The notes: a model not told the origin generated them from the letters alone. Positions 44,697 through 53,431 are shown, numbered from the stretch's first letter. The stretch: DNA of 64,000 nt from Sulfurospirillum sp. UBA2217 (GCA_002328495.1 DCUJ01000008.1:53944-117943); one strand, 5' to 3'. Translations and numbers: made by a program.

Positions 44697-46879
44697 TGTT
44701 CTACCTTCTGAAATTCAAGAATTGTAGTAGCTCCATTGAGAAATTCTTCAGGAAGATTTAAATCTTTCTTATATTCTCTATTGGTTATAATTTTAAATGT
44801 ACCTCCATTCTGTTTCATAATTTCATCAACAAAATAAAGCCCTAAGCCTTTTCCCATTCCTTCTTGTTTTGTTGTTTTAAAAGGTAGCTTTGCGATATCT
44901 TCTGATATGGAAAAGCCCAATCCTGTATCGGCAATAACAACATCTAAAATATTTTCTTTTTCAATAATATCTACAAGAATTTTTCTATGTTTTAAAATGT
45001 GTTTATTATATTTTAACCAATACACTGAATTATCAATTAAATTCATGAGCGCATTAACTGTTAGGTTATTTAGACAATTTGTTGGTAATTCTTTTTCTTT
45101 ATCAAATTGTATAATTAATTCAATTTCATGTTTTTTTAATCGTCTTTGAAAAAATATAAGGGATTTAGTTACAAGTTTGGTTAATGAAGTATTTTCAATT
45201 TTATCATTATTTAAAAGAGAAGCGATGCTTTCTATCGATTTGCTAAGATGCAAAACAAGTTCTTTTATTGATTCAAATTCTTTTTTGTGGGTAACGGTAT
45301 TTTTTAAATTATCAATCATCTTTTCAAGCTCGTGCATTACTAAGCTATACGCCAATCCTGCACCTGAACTTTTTAAGACAATATCTTTCATACTATTATA
45401 GTTTTCTTCAACTTTTTCAATGAGGTCTATAACTTCATTTTTATTTTTTTCATCAACTATATATTTTCTAATTTTATTTTTTGTGTTGCTAATAACTGCC
45501 AAGGTATCGCTATCACTATCACTTTCTTTTGCATATTGTATTCTAAATTTATCTTTATCTTCATTTTTTGGAAAATTAACTTTATTGATAATGTTAGCCA
45601 CAATATCTCTAAAGTTATCATATATTTCATTTTCAATAAAACCTTCACGGTTAGTTTTTTCTCTAAGTCCTATGCTCTCTTTTCCTTTGAGGAAAACGGA
45701 TGCTATAATATTTCTATTTGCAATTTTAGAAGTAGGGGCATTAATTCTACTAGCATCCATTCCTAGCCAATCATTTCCTTCTTCCCCATAGTCATAGATT
45801 CTCATCCCATCTCGATATACTCTTACTCCACCATTTTGTTTGACAAAATCTCTCAAGCCTTTTGAATCAGATATATCACTTAAATTTAAAGTATCTCTAT
45901 CAAAATCAAAAATATATCCTTTAATCTCTACTTCACCTATCTCTTGGAAAGGTACATCTTCAAATTTATCTTCACCTTTTAATTGGGATTCTTTGTCTTT
46001 CTCTCTCCTAATAAATGGATTTTTTTGGATATAGTCGCTATCTTGTGTTATTTCACGGCTCTCTGCTTTTTCCATGTAAACATAAGGTTGGAATCTATAT
46101 TTGAAATGGGTAATTTTGCTAACTTCTTTTCCCTCATCAGTTTTAACCTGATTTGCATTACATTCAAAGTACCATAAAGCATATTTTTTAATATCATCCA
46201 ATGACAAGAGTCCTTCTTGCCAATCTTCAAGATTTGTTTCTATTTTAATCTTAAAATTATCTTTAGTTTCAAATGGAGATGTAAGTGCAAAAGCAGAACG
46301 ATATAAATCTCTATAATCTCTTTTCGTCCATTCTTTTCTTAAGTTTTTTATTCTGATATATGTTCCTGTTGCTTCGCCCATAAAGAAAGAAGCTTTTCTT
46401 TCTTCCAAAATTATTTTTTTATCTGACAAATACTCACTAGAATCAAAATCTTCCCAATTAATTGCAAAATGTACTTCTTTAGAGTTTACTTTTTTACTTA
46501 TTAATTCTATATCATTGCCTAGCTTATGAACTCCAAATCTTCCTATTCCTTTTTCACCAATAGGTCTTCTCTTGCATTGACTAATAAAATTTGGTTCATT
46601 TTTTTCTTCTTTGTAATTAGTCCCAGGCTCCATCCAAACATCATTAATAGTATCTATGTCCATACCAAAACCATCATCTATAATGATGATTTCTCCAGAT
46701 TCTGCGTTATCAATATTATTCATAATAATTTCTACATTTTGTGCACAAGCATCATATGAGTTTTTGATGATTTCAGATAGGGCAATTTTCTCATTTCTGA
46801 TCAATTGATCACCTAATTGCAATAAGAGTCTAGCTTTTGGTTTAAAATTTGTTTCAAGAGTTTTATATTCATTTACCAT
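44693..46879 (-). CDS. Dual-GHKL ATPase: Hsp90/MORC-like N-terminus plus histidine-kinase-like C-terminus
   Basis: A 728-residue soluble protein with two GHKL ATP-binding modules. N-terminal: SEIIKNSYDAC (N box, about 35-45), IIDDGFGMD (66-74) and RPIGEKGIGRFGVHKLG (105-121), as in Hsp90/MutL/MORC-type ATPases. C-terminal: an H-box-like YSLVMHELEKMIDNL (His about 516), N box NLIDNSVYWL, G1 ADTGLGF (650-656) and G2 GMGKGLGLYF (674-683), as in sensor kinases. No membrane segment or signal is seen. It overlaps the methyltransferase gene by 11 bases and the receiver-like gene by 4. The kinase-like half next to a receiver-like protein suggests a phosphorelay; the Hsp90-like half suggests a DNA or conformational sensor. 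Confidence 0.85.
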   Translation of the reverse strand: MVNEYKTLETNFKPKARLLLQLGDQLIRNEKIALSEIIKNSYDACAQNVEIIMNNIDNAESGEIIIIDDGFGMDIDTINDVWMEPGTNYKEEKNEPNFISQCKRRPIGEKGIGRFGVHKLGNDIELISKKVNSKEVHFAINWEDFDSSEYLSDKKIILEERKASFFMGEATGTYIRIKNLRKEWTKRDYRDLYRSAFALTSPFETKDNFKIKIETNLEDWQEGLLSLDDIKKYALWYFECNANQVKTDEGKEVSKITHFKYRFQPYVYMEKAESREITQDSDYIQKNPFIRREKDKESQLKGEDKFEDVPFQEIGEVEIKGYIFDFDRDTLNLSDISDSKGLRDFVKQNGGVRVYRDGMRIYDYGEEGNDWLGMDASRINAPTSKIANRNIIASVFLKGKESIGLREKTNREGFIENEIYDNFRDIVANIINKVNFPKNEDKDKFRIQYAKESDSDSDTLAVISNTKNKIRKYIVDEKNKNEVIDLIEKVEENYNSMKDIVLKSSGAGLAYSLVMHELEKMIDNLKNTVTHKKEFESIKELVLHLSKSIESIASLLNNDKIENTSLTKLVTKSLIFFQRRLKKHEIELIIQFDKEKELPTNCLNNLTVNALMNLIDNSVYWLKYNKHILKHRKILVDIIEKENILDVVIADTGLGFSISEDIAKLPFKTTKQEGMGKGLGLYFVDEIMKQNGGTFKIITNREYKKDLNLPEEFLNGATTILEFQKVEQ

Positions 46880-48134
46880 GTATTATTTCCTCTATCTTTT
46901 TTGCTATCTGTTCAGCCATTTTTGGTGGTACTGCATTGCCAATTTGTCTAAATATTGATGTTCTAGGCCCTTCAAAATAAAAATTGTCTGGAAAAGATTG
47001 AAGTCGTGCAGCTTCTCTGATTGAGAGTGAGCGTAGTTGCTTAATATCAGGATGTATATAATAATGTCCATCCATTGCCATATGTGCAAGAATTGTGTGA
47101 GAAGCACCAATATCCGCTTTAATCAAGTTAAATCTATTTGTAAAAGAAGTGATGTTTTTATGTGTGATTAGTTCAGGTCTTCTTTTTGCAAGTTCTGCGT
47201 AATTTAATCGTTCTTTTTTATTGTTCCATGCAAGAATGGTCTCTCTATATATTTCCCTATCTCTTTCATTATGAGGTCTTGTTTCATGTTGGGTTAAGAT
47301 ATTGAAATCTTCTTCCCTTATATTTGCACTGAGAAGGTATTGATTGGGACTTTTTTTATACATCCCTTTACCTTCAATTCTTTCGCCAGGTTTTATTATG
47401 GGTAAATCCTCTAGTACATGTTTTACAAAATAATCTTTATTTTCTATTCTTTCGAAATTAGGATATTTGTACTTTTTATCTTTTTGCCATCCTACAATAA
47501 TTATGCGTTTCCTTGTTTGTAAAACACCATAATTAGAAGCTATTAACTCATCCAATGCCATATCATAGCCAGCATCTTCAATCGCTTGTTTTAAATCTTG
47601 AAAATACTTACCATTTCCTGCACTCTTTAATCCAGGAACATTTTCAAAAACAAACATTTTAGGTTCAAATTCTTTTAAAAATCTAACATAATATTTATAG
47701 AGATGATTTCTAGGGTCACTCCCTACATTTTCTTTCATTCTCGCTCGTCCAATGATAGAATATGCCTGACAAGGAGGGCCACCGATTATAACATCAACTT
47801 TTTTTGCTTTTTTGTCTGATAGATTTTTTTTAATTTTTGCTGTAATATTGTCGAATGTTTCATCTGAAATAGGAATATTAATTACATCATCAGAAGTTAA
47901 AACTTTTGCTTCATTCAAAAGAGCTTCTCTAGAAATATTTTTAAGAAGATATTGTTCGTAAATATCTAATTTATTTTGATTTTTTAGATTCCAATAGGCT
48001 GTTCTTGTTTTAAGTGTTTCGCATGCATATTTATCTGCTTCAACATGTCCCACAAATTCTGATCCGACTCTGAAAAACCCTTCAGTTAATCCTCCCGCAC
48101 CAGAAAACAAATCTAAAACTACCAAGACTACCAT
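46869..48134 (-). CDS. C5-cytosine DNA methyltransferase (Dcm type)
   Basis: A 421-residue methylase with all main motifs in order: I DLFSGAGGLTEGF, IV GGPPCQAYSIIGR (catalytic Cys), VI FVFENVPGL, VIII QTRKRIIIVGW, a target-recognition region, IX SIREAARLQSFPDNFYF and X RQIGNAVPPKMAEQI. It should methylate cytosine C5; the site cannot be predicted. It is first in the three-gene operon; the only partners are the GHKL and receiver-like genes, with no recognisable restriction endonuclease. The ATG at 48134 lies hard against AAAGGA; a TTG at 48125 would have better spacing. A palindromic repeat region lies just upstream. Confidence 0.93.
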   Translation of the reverse strand: MVVLVVLDLFSGAGGLTEGFFRVGSEFVGHVEADKYACETLKTRTAYWNLKNQNKLDIYEQYLLKNISREALLNEAKVLTSDDVINIPISDETFDNITAKIKKNLSDKKAKKVDVIIGGPPCQAYSIIGRARMKENVGSDPRNHLYKYYVRFLKEFEPKMFVFENVPGLKSAGNGKYFQDLKQAIEDAGYDMALDELIASNYGVLQTRKRIIIVGWQKDKKYKYPNFERIENKDYFVKHVLEDLPIIKPGERIEGKGMYKKSPNQYLLSANIREEDFNILTQHETRPHNERDREIYRETILAWNNKKERLNYAELAKRRPELITHKNITSFTNRFNLIKADIGASHTILAHMAMDGHYYIHPDIKQLRSLSIREAARLQSFPDNFYFEGPRTSIFRQIGNAVPPKMAEQIAKKIEEIIHGK

Positions 48135-48157
48135 CCTTTATATATACAATAAATTGA

Positions 48158-48186
48158 TGAAGTATAACAGGTTAACTTCATGAAGT
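48158..48186. promoter_or_regulatory. Palindromic operator-like region upstream of the methyltransferase
   Basis: ACTTCATGAAGT (48175-48186) is a perfect 12-bp palindrome, and another TGAAGT half-site lies at 48158-48163, making with ACTTCA an interrupted inverted repeat. The region is 24-52 bases before the methylase start, next to A/T-rich TATATATA that could serve as -10. An autoregulatory or controller-protein operator is likely, but no controller gene is visible. Confidence 0.5.
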
Positions 48187-48245
48187 AAAGAAAAAGCAAA
48201 AAAGTTTAACAAAACTATTTATTTTTCTTTACATGTAAAAAGATT

Positions 48246-49118
48246 TCAATCACAAAAGCGTTTTGTCAAATCCCCGTAGGTTTCGATGCGTCTATCTCGT
48301 AAAAACGGCCAGATGCGTCTGACGTGTTCGCCTCTTTGTAAGTCCACATCAACAATTAAAACTTCTTCTTTATCATGACTTGCTCTAACAATGATTTCGC
48401 CTTGAGGACCTGCGACAAAGGAGTTGCCCCAAAAGCGGATGCCATCTAATACGCCGTGATTGTCTTCTTCTTTGCCGATGCGGTTGACGCTAATGACGGG
48501 TAAGCCATTGGCGATGGCGTGACCTCTTTGGATGGTCTCCCATGCGTCGCATTGTCTGCGTTGTTCATCTTCGGTGTCTTCGTCAAACCAACCGATGGCG
48601 GTGGGGTAGATGAGCATTTCAGCCCCTTTTAACGCCATCAAACGGGCGGCTTCTGGGTACCATTGATCCCAACAGACCAAAACGCCTAATTTTCCGACAC
48701 TGGTTTGGATGGGATTGTAGCCCATGTCACCTGGGGTGAAGTAGAATTTCTCGTAAAACCCTGGGTCATCGGGGATGTGCATTTTGCGGTATTTGCCGGC
48801 TACCGTGCCATCTTTTTCAAAGACGACGGCGGTGTTGTGGTAAAGACCTGCGGAGCGTTTTTCAAAGAGTGAGGTGACTAAAACGACATTGTTGGCTTTG
48901 GCGATACCTGACCAAAAAGCGATGTCTTTTTCCCAGTTGTTAGCAAGGTCAAAACACGCCACATCTTCGTTGATGCAAAAGTAGCGGTCTTGGTGGAGTT
49001 CTTGCAGTACCACAAGCTGTGCGCCTTTGGTGGCTGCTTCTTGGATGAGTGAGACTGTTTTAGCGATGGTTTCTTTGGCAGAGCCTTGAATGGCGTGTTG
49101 AATAAGAGCTGTTTTCAT
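48246..49118 (-). CDS. aguB: N-carbamoylputrescine amidase
   Basis: Nitrilase-superfamily enzyme hydrolysing N-carbamoylputrescine to putrescine, CO2 and ammonia. The catalytic triad is visible: VVLQELHQDRYFC (Glu), KYRKMHIPDDPGF (Lys) and GVLVCWDQWYPEAA (Cys). At 290 residues it is family length. Partner aguA is 3.3 kb away (52445-53431) rather than adjacent. The region downstream of its stop holds a TTACATGTAA and then the methyltransferase island. Confidence 0.92.
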   Translation of the reverse strand: MKTALIQHAIQGSAKETIAKTVSLIQEAATKGAQLVVLQELHQDRYFCINEDVACFDLANNWEKDIAFWSGIAKANNVVLVTSLFEKRSAGLYHNTAVVFEKDGTVAGKYRKMHIPDDPGFYEKFYFTPGDMGYNPIQTSVGKLGVLVCWDQWYPEAARLMALKGAEMLIYPTAIGWFDEDTEDEQRRQCDAWETIQRGHAIANGLPVISVNRIGKEEDNHGVLDGIRFWGNSFVAGPQGEIIVRASHDKEEVLIVDVDLQRGEHVRRIWPFLRDRRIETYGDLTKRFCD

Positions 49119-49183
49119 GGGATTTCCTACATGTAAAAGTGGGTTATTTTAGCTTAATCAGCTTTTAATAGGAATTAAACTAA

Positions 49184-49202
49184 AATAATGATGACAATTA
49201 TC
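49184..49202. promoter_or_regulatory. Putative Fur box of feoAB
   Basis: AATAATGATGACAATTATC matches the classical 19-bp Fur consensus at 15 of 19 positions by hand alignment. It lies 16-34 bases before the feoA ATG, overlapping where the promoter should be. Fur repression of ferrous iron uptake is established in related bacteria. Confidence 0.6.
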
Positions 49203-49217
49203 AATTAAGGCATTTTT

Positions 49218-49445
49218 ATGATAACATTATCGCAAATGAATCCTCTTGAAAAAGGCATTATTATTAGTATTGATGCGGATGGAGAGTTGAAACAACGACT
49301 TTTTTCCTTTGGACTACGCAAGGGAAGTATGATTAAGGTGAAAGCCACTAGCATTGCTAAGAGTACCATGGAAGTGGAAGTGGGTTCAACTTTAATGGCA
49401 CTTCGCTACTCTGAAGCTGAGCGTATTGGTGTTGAAAAAGCATGA
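49218..49445 (+). CDS. feoA: Ferrous iron transport protein A
   Basis: A 75-residue cytoplasmic SH3-like protein: MNPLEKGIIISIDADGELKQ, LFSFGLRKGSMIKV, and VEVGSTLMALRYSEAERI. It modulates FeoB. It overlaps feoB by 4 bases (ATGA) and follows a Fur-box-like site. There is no feoC. Confidence 0.93.
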   Translation: MITLSQMNPLEKGIIISIDADGELKQRLFSFGLRKGSMIKVKATSIAKSTMEVEVGSTLMALRYSEAERIGVEKA

Positions 49446-51541
49446 AAGAGCTTACGATTGCGCTTGTAGGTCAACCCAATGTTGGTAAAAGCATGCTTAT
49501 CAATGCGATTTCAGATGCGCGTTTAAAAGTAGGCAATTTTTCTGGTGTTACGGTTGAAAAAGCTGAGGTTGATTTTATATTTAAAGCGCATGAAATTAAA
49601 ATTATTGACCTCCCTGGTACTTACTCCCTCAATGATTATACTCAAGATGAACGTGTGACAAAAGAGTTTTTAGAGACGCAAACGTACGATTTAATTATCA
49701 ACGTTGTGGATGCCACCAATTTAGAACGCAATCTCTTTTTAACAACCCAACTGCTTGCCTTGGATAAAAAGATGATTGTCGCGCTCAATATGATGGATGA
49801 GGCACAAAAAGAGGGCATTTGTGTCGATCATGATCAGTTAAGTTCTATTCTCGGCGTTCCGTGTGTAAAAGTCTCTGCGGTAACAAAACGAGGCATTGGC
49901 AAACTGTTTAATCGAGCGGTTGATATGTTTCATTTTCCTTATGAAAAATCCAAATTGATTTACAGCGAAGTGGTGGAAGAGGAGATTGCAAAGCTCTCAT
50001 TTTTTTTAAAACAAAAGCGCTATCAAAGCACACTTTCTTACCGTGATGTGAGTTTAAAACTGTTAGAAGAAGACCCAAAAATGTACCGCGCCATGCACGA
50101 TGAGCCTATTTGGGTCGAATTTATGCCATTGTTGAAAGAGTCTTTAAGCCATTTGTACCTTCACTATGATACCAAAGATGTGAGCGAAATTTTTGCGCAA
50201 GAGCGTGCGTCTTTTGCTAGAGGTGCAGTGCGAGAAACGGTGAGTTATGAGAAAAACTACCTTGGCAATATGACCGATCGTGTTGATAGGGTATTGATCC
50301 ACCGTGTTTTTGGAATTCCTATTTTTATCTTTTTGATGTGGGGATTGTTTCAGCTAACCTTTGAGTTAGGCTCTGTTCCTGTGGAGTATATTGATGCTTT
50401 TTTTGTTTCGTTGGGTGCGTATGCTAAAACCATTTTTGGCGATGGAGAACTGGGGTCACTCATCGCGGATGGGATGATTTCGGGTGTGGGAGCGGTCGTG
50501 ATGTTCTTACCCAACATTGTCATCTTATTTTTAGGCATTGCGCTTTTAGAAACAACGGGATATATGGCACGTGTTGCCTTTTTATTGGATGGATTTTTCC
50601 ATCGTTTTGGATTGCATGGAAAGAGCTTTATCCCTCTGGTGACAGGCTTTGGTTGTTCTGTTCCTGCCTACATGAGTGCGCGTACACTTAAAAACGATAA
50701 AGACAGATTGATGACGCTGTTTATCATCGGTTTTATGAGTTGCGGTGCAAAACTTCCTGTATATGTGCTTTTTACGGGTGCTTTTTTTTCCAAAGAACAT
50801 GCGGGGAATATCCTCTTTTTGATTTATATTGCAGGCGCACTCATTGGTCTTTTGTCGGCAAAATTTCTTAAAGTTTTTGTTTTTAAAGGGGTAGATGAGC
50901 CCTTTGTTATGGAGATGCCAAAGTACCGCTTACCTTCTTTGAAACTGATTTGGCACACAGTGGCAACCAAAGCGATGATGTACCTTAAAAAAGCAGGTAC
51001 GTTTATTTTGGGTGCCTCTGTTTTGATTTGGTTTGCAAGCAATTATCCAAAATATCCTCTTTTGGAAGAGCAGTATGCCAAGCAAATAGCACTTGCGCAA
51101 GTAGATGAACAAAAAACCTCTTTGAGTAATGAACTTTCCAGCCTTCTTTTGGAAAAAAGTTATTTGGGGATTATAGGAAAGTCTACGGACTTTTTCTTTG
51201 AGCCTATTGGATTTGATTGGAAGATGACGGTTGCGCTTGAGGCAGGTTTGGCAGCAAAAGAGGTCATTGTCTCCACCTTAGGAGTTCTCTACGCGCTTGG
51301 AAGTGATGTGGATGAGACCAATGAAGGGTTAGTACACGCGTTACAAAAACAAATTCCAACCGCATCGGCGGTTTCATTTGTGATTTTTGTGATGTTCTAT
51401 TTGCCTTGTCTTGCTGCTTCGATTGTTTTTACGAAAGAATCAGGTAGTTATCGGTATCTTGGGTATCTTATTGTGTTTACCACTACCATTGCGTGGCTAC
51501 TTTCGTTTATAGGTTACCGCGTAAGTTTGCTTATCTTGTAA
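49442..51541 (+). CDS. feoB: Ferrous iron transporter FeoB
   Basis: A 699-residue inner-membrane Fe2+ transporter with an N-terminal GTPase domain: G1 GQPNVGKSML, G3 DLPGTYSLNDYT, G4 NMMD. The C-terminal part holds two gate domains with about ten membrane segments, including GFGCSVPAYMSART and AAKEVIVSTLG. Length is normal. It ends in a perfect 10-bp hairpin shared with the convergent efflux pump gene. Confidence 0.96.
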   Translation: MKELTIALVGQPNVGKSMLINAISDARLKVGNFSGVTVEKAEVDFIFKAHEIKIIDLPGTYSLNDYTQDERVTKEFLETQTYDLIINVVDATNLERNLFLTTQLLALDKKMIVALNMMDEAQKEGICVDHDQLSSILGVPCVKVSAVTKRGIGKLFNRAVDMFHFPYEKSKLIYSEVVEEEIAKLSFFLKQKRYQSTLSYRDVSLKLLEEDPKMYRAMHDEPIWVEFMPLLKESLSHLYLHYDTKDVSEIFAQERASFARGAVRETVSYEKNYLGNMTDRVDRVLIHRVFGIPIFIFLMWGLFQLTFELGSVPVEYIDAFFVSLGAYAKTIFGDGELGSLIADGMISGVGAVVMFLPNIVILFLGIALLETTGYMARVAFLLDGFFHRFGLHGKSFIPLVTGFGCSVPAYMSARTLKNDKDRLMTLFIIGFMSCGAKLPVYVLFTGAFFSKEHAGNILFLIYIAGALIGLLSAKFLKVFVFKGVDEPFVMEMPKYRLPSLKLIWHTVATKAMMYLKKAGTFILGASVLIWFASNYPKYPLLEEQYAKQIALAQVDEQKTSLSNELSSLLLEKSYLGIIGKSTDFFFEPIGFDWKMTVALEAGLAAKEVIVSTLGVLYALGSDVDETNEGLVHALQKQIPTASAVSFVIFVMFYLPCLAASIVFTKESGSYRYLGYLIVFTTTIAWLLSFIGYRVSLLIL

Positions 51542-51560
51542 CCCTTTTGTGGGTTACAAG
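51535..51560. terminator. Bidirectional terminator between feoB and the cation efflux gene
   Basis: CTTGTAACCC (51535-51544) and GGGTTACAAG (51551-51560) form a perfect 10-bp stem with a 6-base loop. The feoB stop (51539-51541) is in the left arm and the opposite gene's stop (51554-51556) in the right arm. Confidence 0.8.
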
Positions 51561-52441
51561 ACAGTATCGTTTATTACCGAATCATCATAGGGATCAAGAT
51601 GTGCATTGATGACCCATACTTCATTTTCTCTTAAAGCTTTGATGTTATCTTCGATACGATCTCCCGCGTGGTGTGCTCGTAAGAGCGAAATTCCAGGGCT
51701 AAAGACCAAATGAACGTCTACAAAGTTTGTGTTGGCTGATTTTCGTGTTTTGAGGTAGTGAAAGTCGCTGATCTCTTTTTCGTTTAAAATAATGGTTTTT
51801 ATCTGTTCAACAATCGTCTCTTCCAAAGAAGCATCCAACAAAATATAGACACCATCTCTAATAAGTTCATACGCAGAATGAATAATATACACCGCGATTA
51901 AAAATCCCATAATAGCATCGACAAAATGCCACTGTGTCATGTGAACAACGACCAAAGAGACCAGTACCGCACCGTTGCTTAAAACATCAGTTTTGTAATG
52001 CAAGGCATCGGCTTTAATCACGGTGTTACCTGTTTTTTTAACGACATAGTTTAAAAAAGCAAGCAGAGCCAACGTGATGGCAAGAGATGCTAGCATCACG
52101 CCGATGGAAATGTCCAAATGATGGATGGTTGTGTCTTGAAAGACTTTACGAATGGCTTCGTAGAGGATATAAAGCCCTGAAATAGTAATAACAGTTCCTT
52201 CAATGACACTGGCTAAGGCTTCAATTTTACCCTTACCGTAATTAAATTTTTCATCTGCTGGCTGTTCAGCTTTGGAAATAGCAAAGTAATTAAAGGCTGA
52301 AACAATAAGGTCAAGAACCGAATCAATGGCGGAGGCCAAAACGGCGACAGAACCGCTTAAAATACCAATAAAGAGCTTCATAACAACAAGCAGTGTTGCT
52401 GTAGCACTCGCGATAATCGTTGCTTTTTTTTGTAATGTCAT
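51554..52441 (-). CDS. Cation diffusion facilitator (FieF type)
   Basis: A 295-residue metal/proton antiporter with six membrane segments and a cytoplasmic C-terminal domain. Transport-site residues are DSVLD in TM2 (D-x3-D) and HYKTD in TM5 (H-x3-D), the pattern of E. coli FieF (Fe2+/Zn2+). Its position opposite feoAB fits iron balance: import in one direction, export in the other. It is 3 bases from aguA on the same strand, implying shared transcription. Metal specificity is inferred. Confidence 0.87.
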   Translation of the reverse strand: MTLQKKATIIASATATLLVVMKLFIGILSGSVAVLASAIDSVLDLIVSAFNYFAISKAEQPADEKFNYGKGKIEALASVIEGTVITISGLYILYEAIRKVFQDTTIHHLDISIGVMLASLAITLALLAFLNYVVKKTGNTVIKADALHYKTDVLSNGAVLVSLVVVHMTQWHFVDAIMGFLIAVYIIHSAYELIRDGVYILLDASLEETIVEQIKTIILNEKEISDFHYLKTRKSANTNFVDVHLVFSPGISLLRAHHAGDRIEDNIKALRENEVWVINAHLDPYDDSVINDTVL

Positions 52442-52444
52442 GGA

Positions 52445-53431
52445 TTAATCTTTCTTTTTATAGATATTCATGGAAGCACAATGTAAACTGCCGTGCTCTC
52501 GAATAAACACAGATGCATCAATTCCCACAATTTCTCGTTCTGTAAAGTGCTCTTTAAAAAGAGCCAAGACCTCGCTATCATAAGGGTCTTGATAGGTTGG
52601 AACGATGATGGCATTGTTGATTAACACAAAATTGAGATACGTTGCTGGCAAGCGGTGGTCGTTAAAGGAGTGAGCACGCGGTAAAGGCAGTGGCAGGAGC
52701 TTAAAGCCTGTTTTTTTAAGTTCTTTTTCCATCTTACGCAACTCTGGGTAGTGAACATCGTCTTTATCGTAACATTTGACGTAGGCTATGGTTTTTTCAT
52801 CGATAAATCGTGCAAGCGTATCGATGTGCGAATCGGTATCGTCTCCGATAAGTGCGCCGTGTTTGAGAATGATGAGTTTTTTTAGCCCAAAATATTTTAT
52901 CAAGGTTTTCTTAATCTCTTTTTTGGACAGATGCGCATTGCGATTTTCTTCAAATAAACAATATGCAGTACTCAGCATGACACCTTTCCCATTGCTATCG
53001 ATACTCCCTCCTTCTAAGACAAAAGGAATGGTTTTAAGTTTTCCTTTCAAAAAGCCTTCCTCAAAAAGACGCTCTGTGATGCCATTGTCCAAATTGGCTT
53101 CAAATTTATTGCCCCAGGCATTGAAGGTAAAATCATACGTCTGGCGTTTGCCATTTTTGTAGATGTTAATGCCTCCAAAATCGCGTATCCATGTATCGTT
53201 GGTTGGCATCTCAATCAGTTCTATGTTTTGAAGGCTTGGAAGGGCTGTGGCGAGTGCTTTTTTATCTTCGCAAATCACCATACATTTTTGAAAACGCGCA
53301 ATAGTTCCAATAAACTCAAGGTAACTTTGGCGTATCAAATCTAGCGAATGCGCCCAATCACTTTTTGTAGGAGGGTAAACGACGATAAGGGCTTCTTGTT
53401 TTTCCCATTCTGCGGGTATGCGTCTCTTCAT
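52445..53431 (-). CDS. aguA: Agmatine deiminase
   Basis: Peptidyl-arginine-deiminase family enzyme turning agmatine into N-carbamoylputrescine. Motifs: NDTWIRDFGGINIY, LEGGSIDSNGKGVMLST, DDTDSHIDTLARF and the catalytic Cys in EHGSLHCASMN. The ATG at 53431 (AGGAG upstream) gives 328 residues; a GTG two codons earlier is in frame. It acts before aguB, which is elsewhere in the window. It is divergent from the two-component sensor, with a TATAAT -10 on the minus strand at 53468-53463. Confidence 0.92.
   Translation of the reverse strand: MKRRIPAEWEKQEALIVVYPPTKSDWAHSLDLIRQSYLEFIGTIARFQKCMVICEDKKALATALPSLQNIELIEMPTNDTWIRDFGGINIYKNGKRQTYDFTFNAWGNKFEANLDNGITERLFEEGFLKGKLKTIPFVLEGGSIDSNGKGVMLSTAYCLFEENRNAHLSKKEIKKTLIKYFGLKKLIILKHGALIGDDTDSHIDTLARFIDEKTIAYVKCYDKDDVHYPELRKMEKELKKTGFKLLPLPLPRAHSFNDHRLPATYLNFVLINNAIIVPTYQDPYDSEVLALFKEHFTEREIVGIDASVFIREHGSLHCASMNIYKKKD

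Noticed and set aside
46869..48245. A restriction endonuclease paired with the cytosine methylase
   Set aside because: No PD-(D/E)xK, HNH or GIY-YIG motif was found in either partner gene or in the flanking gaps, and there is no room for another gene.
42858..48245. Integrase, transposase or tRNA att site for the methylase island
   Set aside because: No recombinase gene or tRNA is present; the 40-bp direct repeats both lie on one side, so they are not attachment sites bracketing the island.
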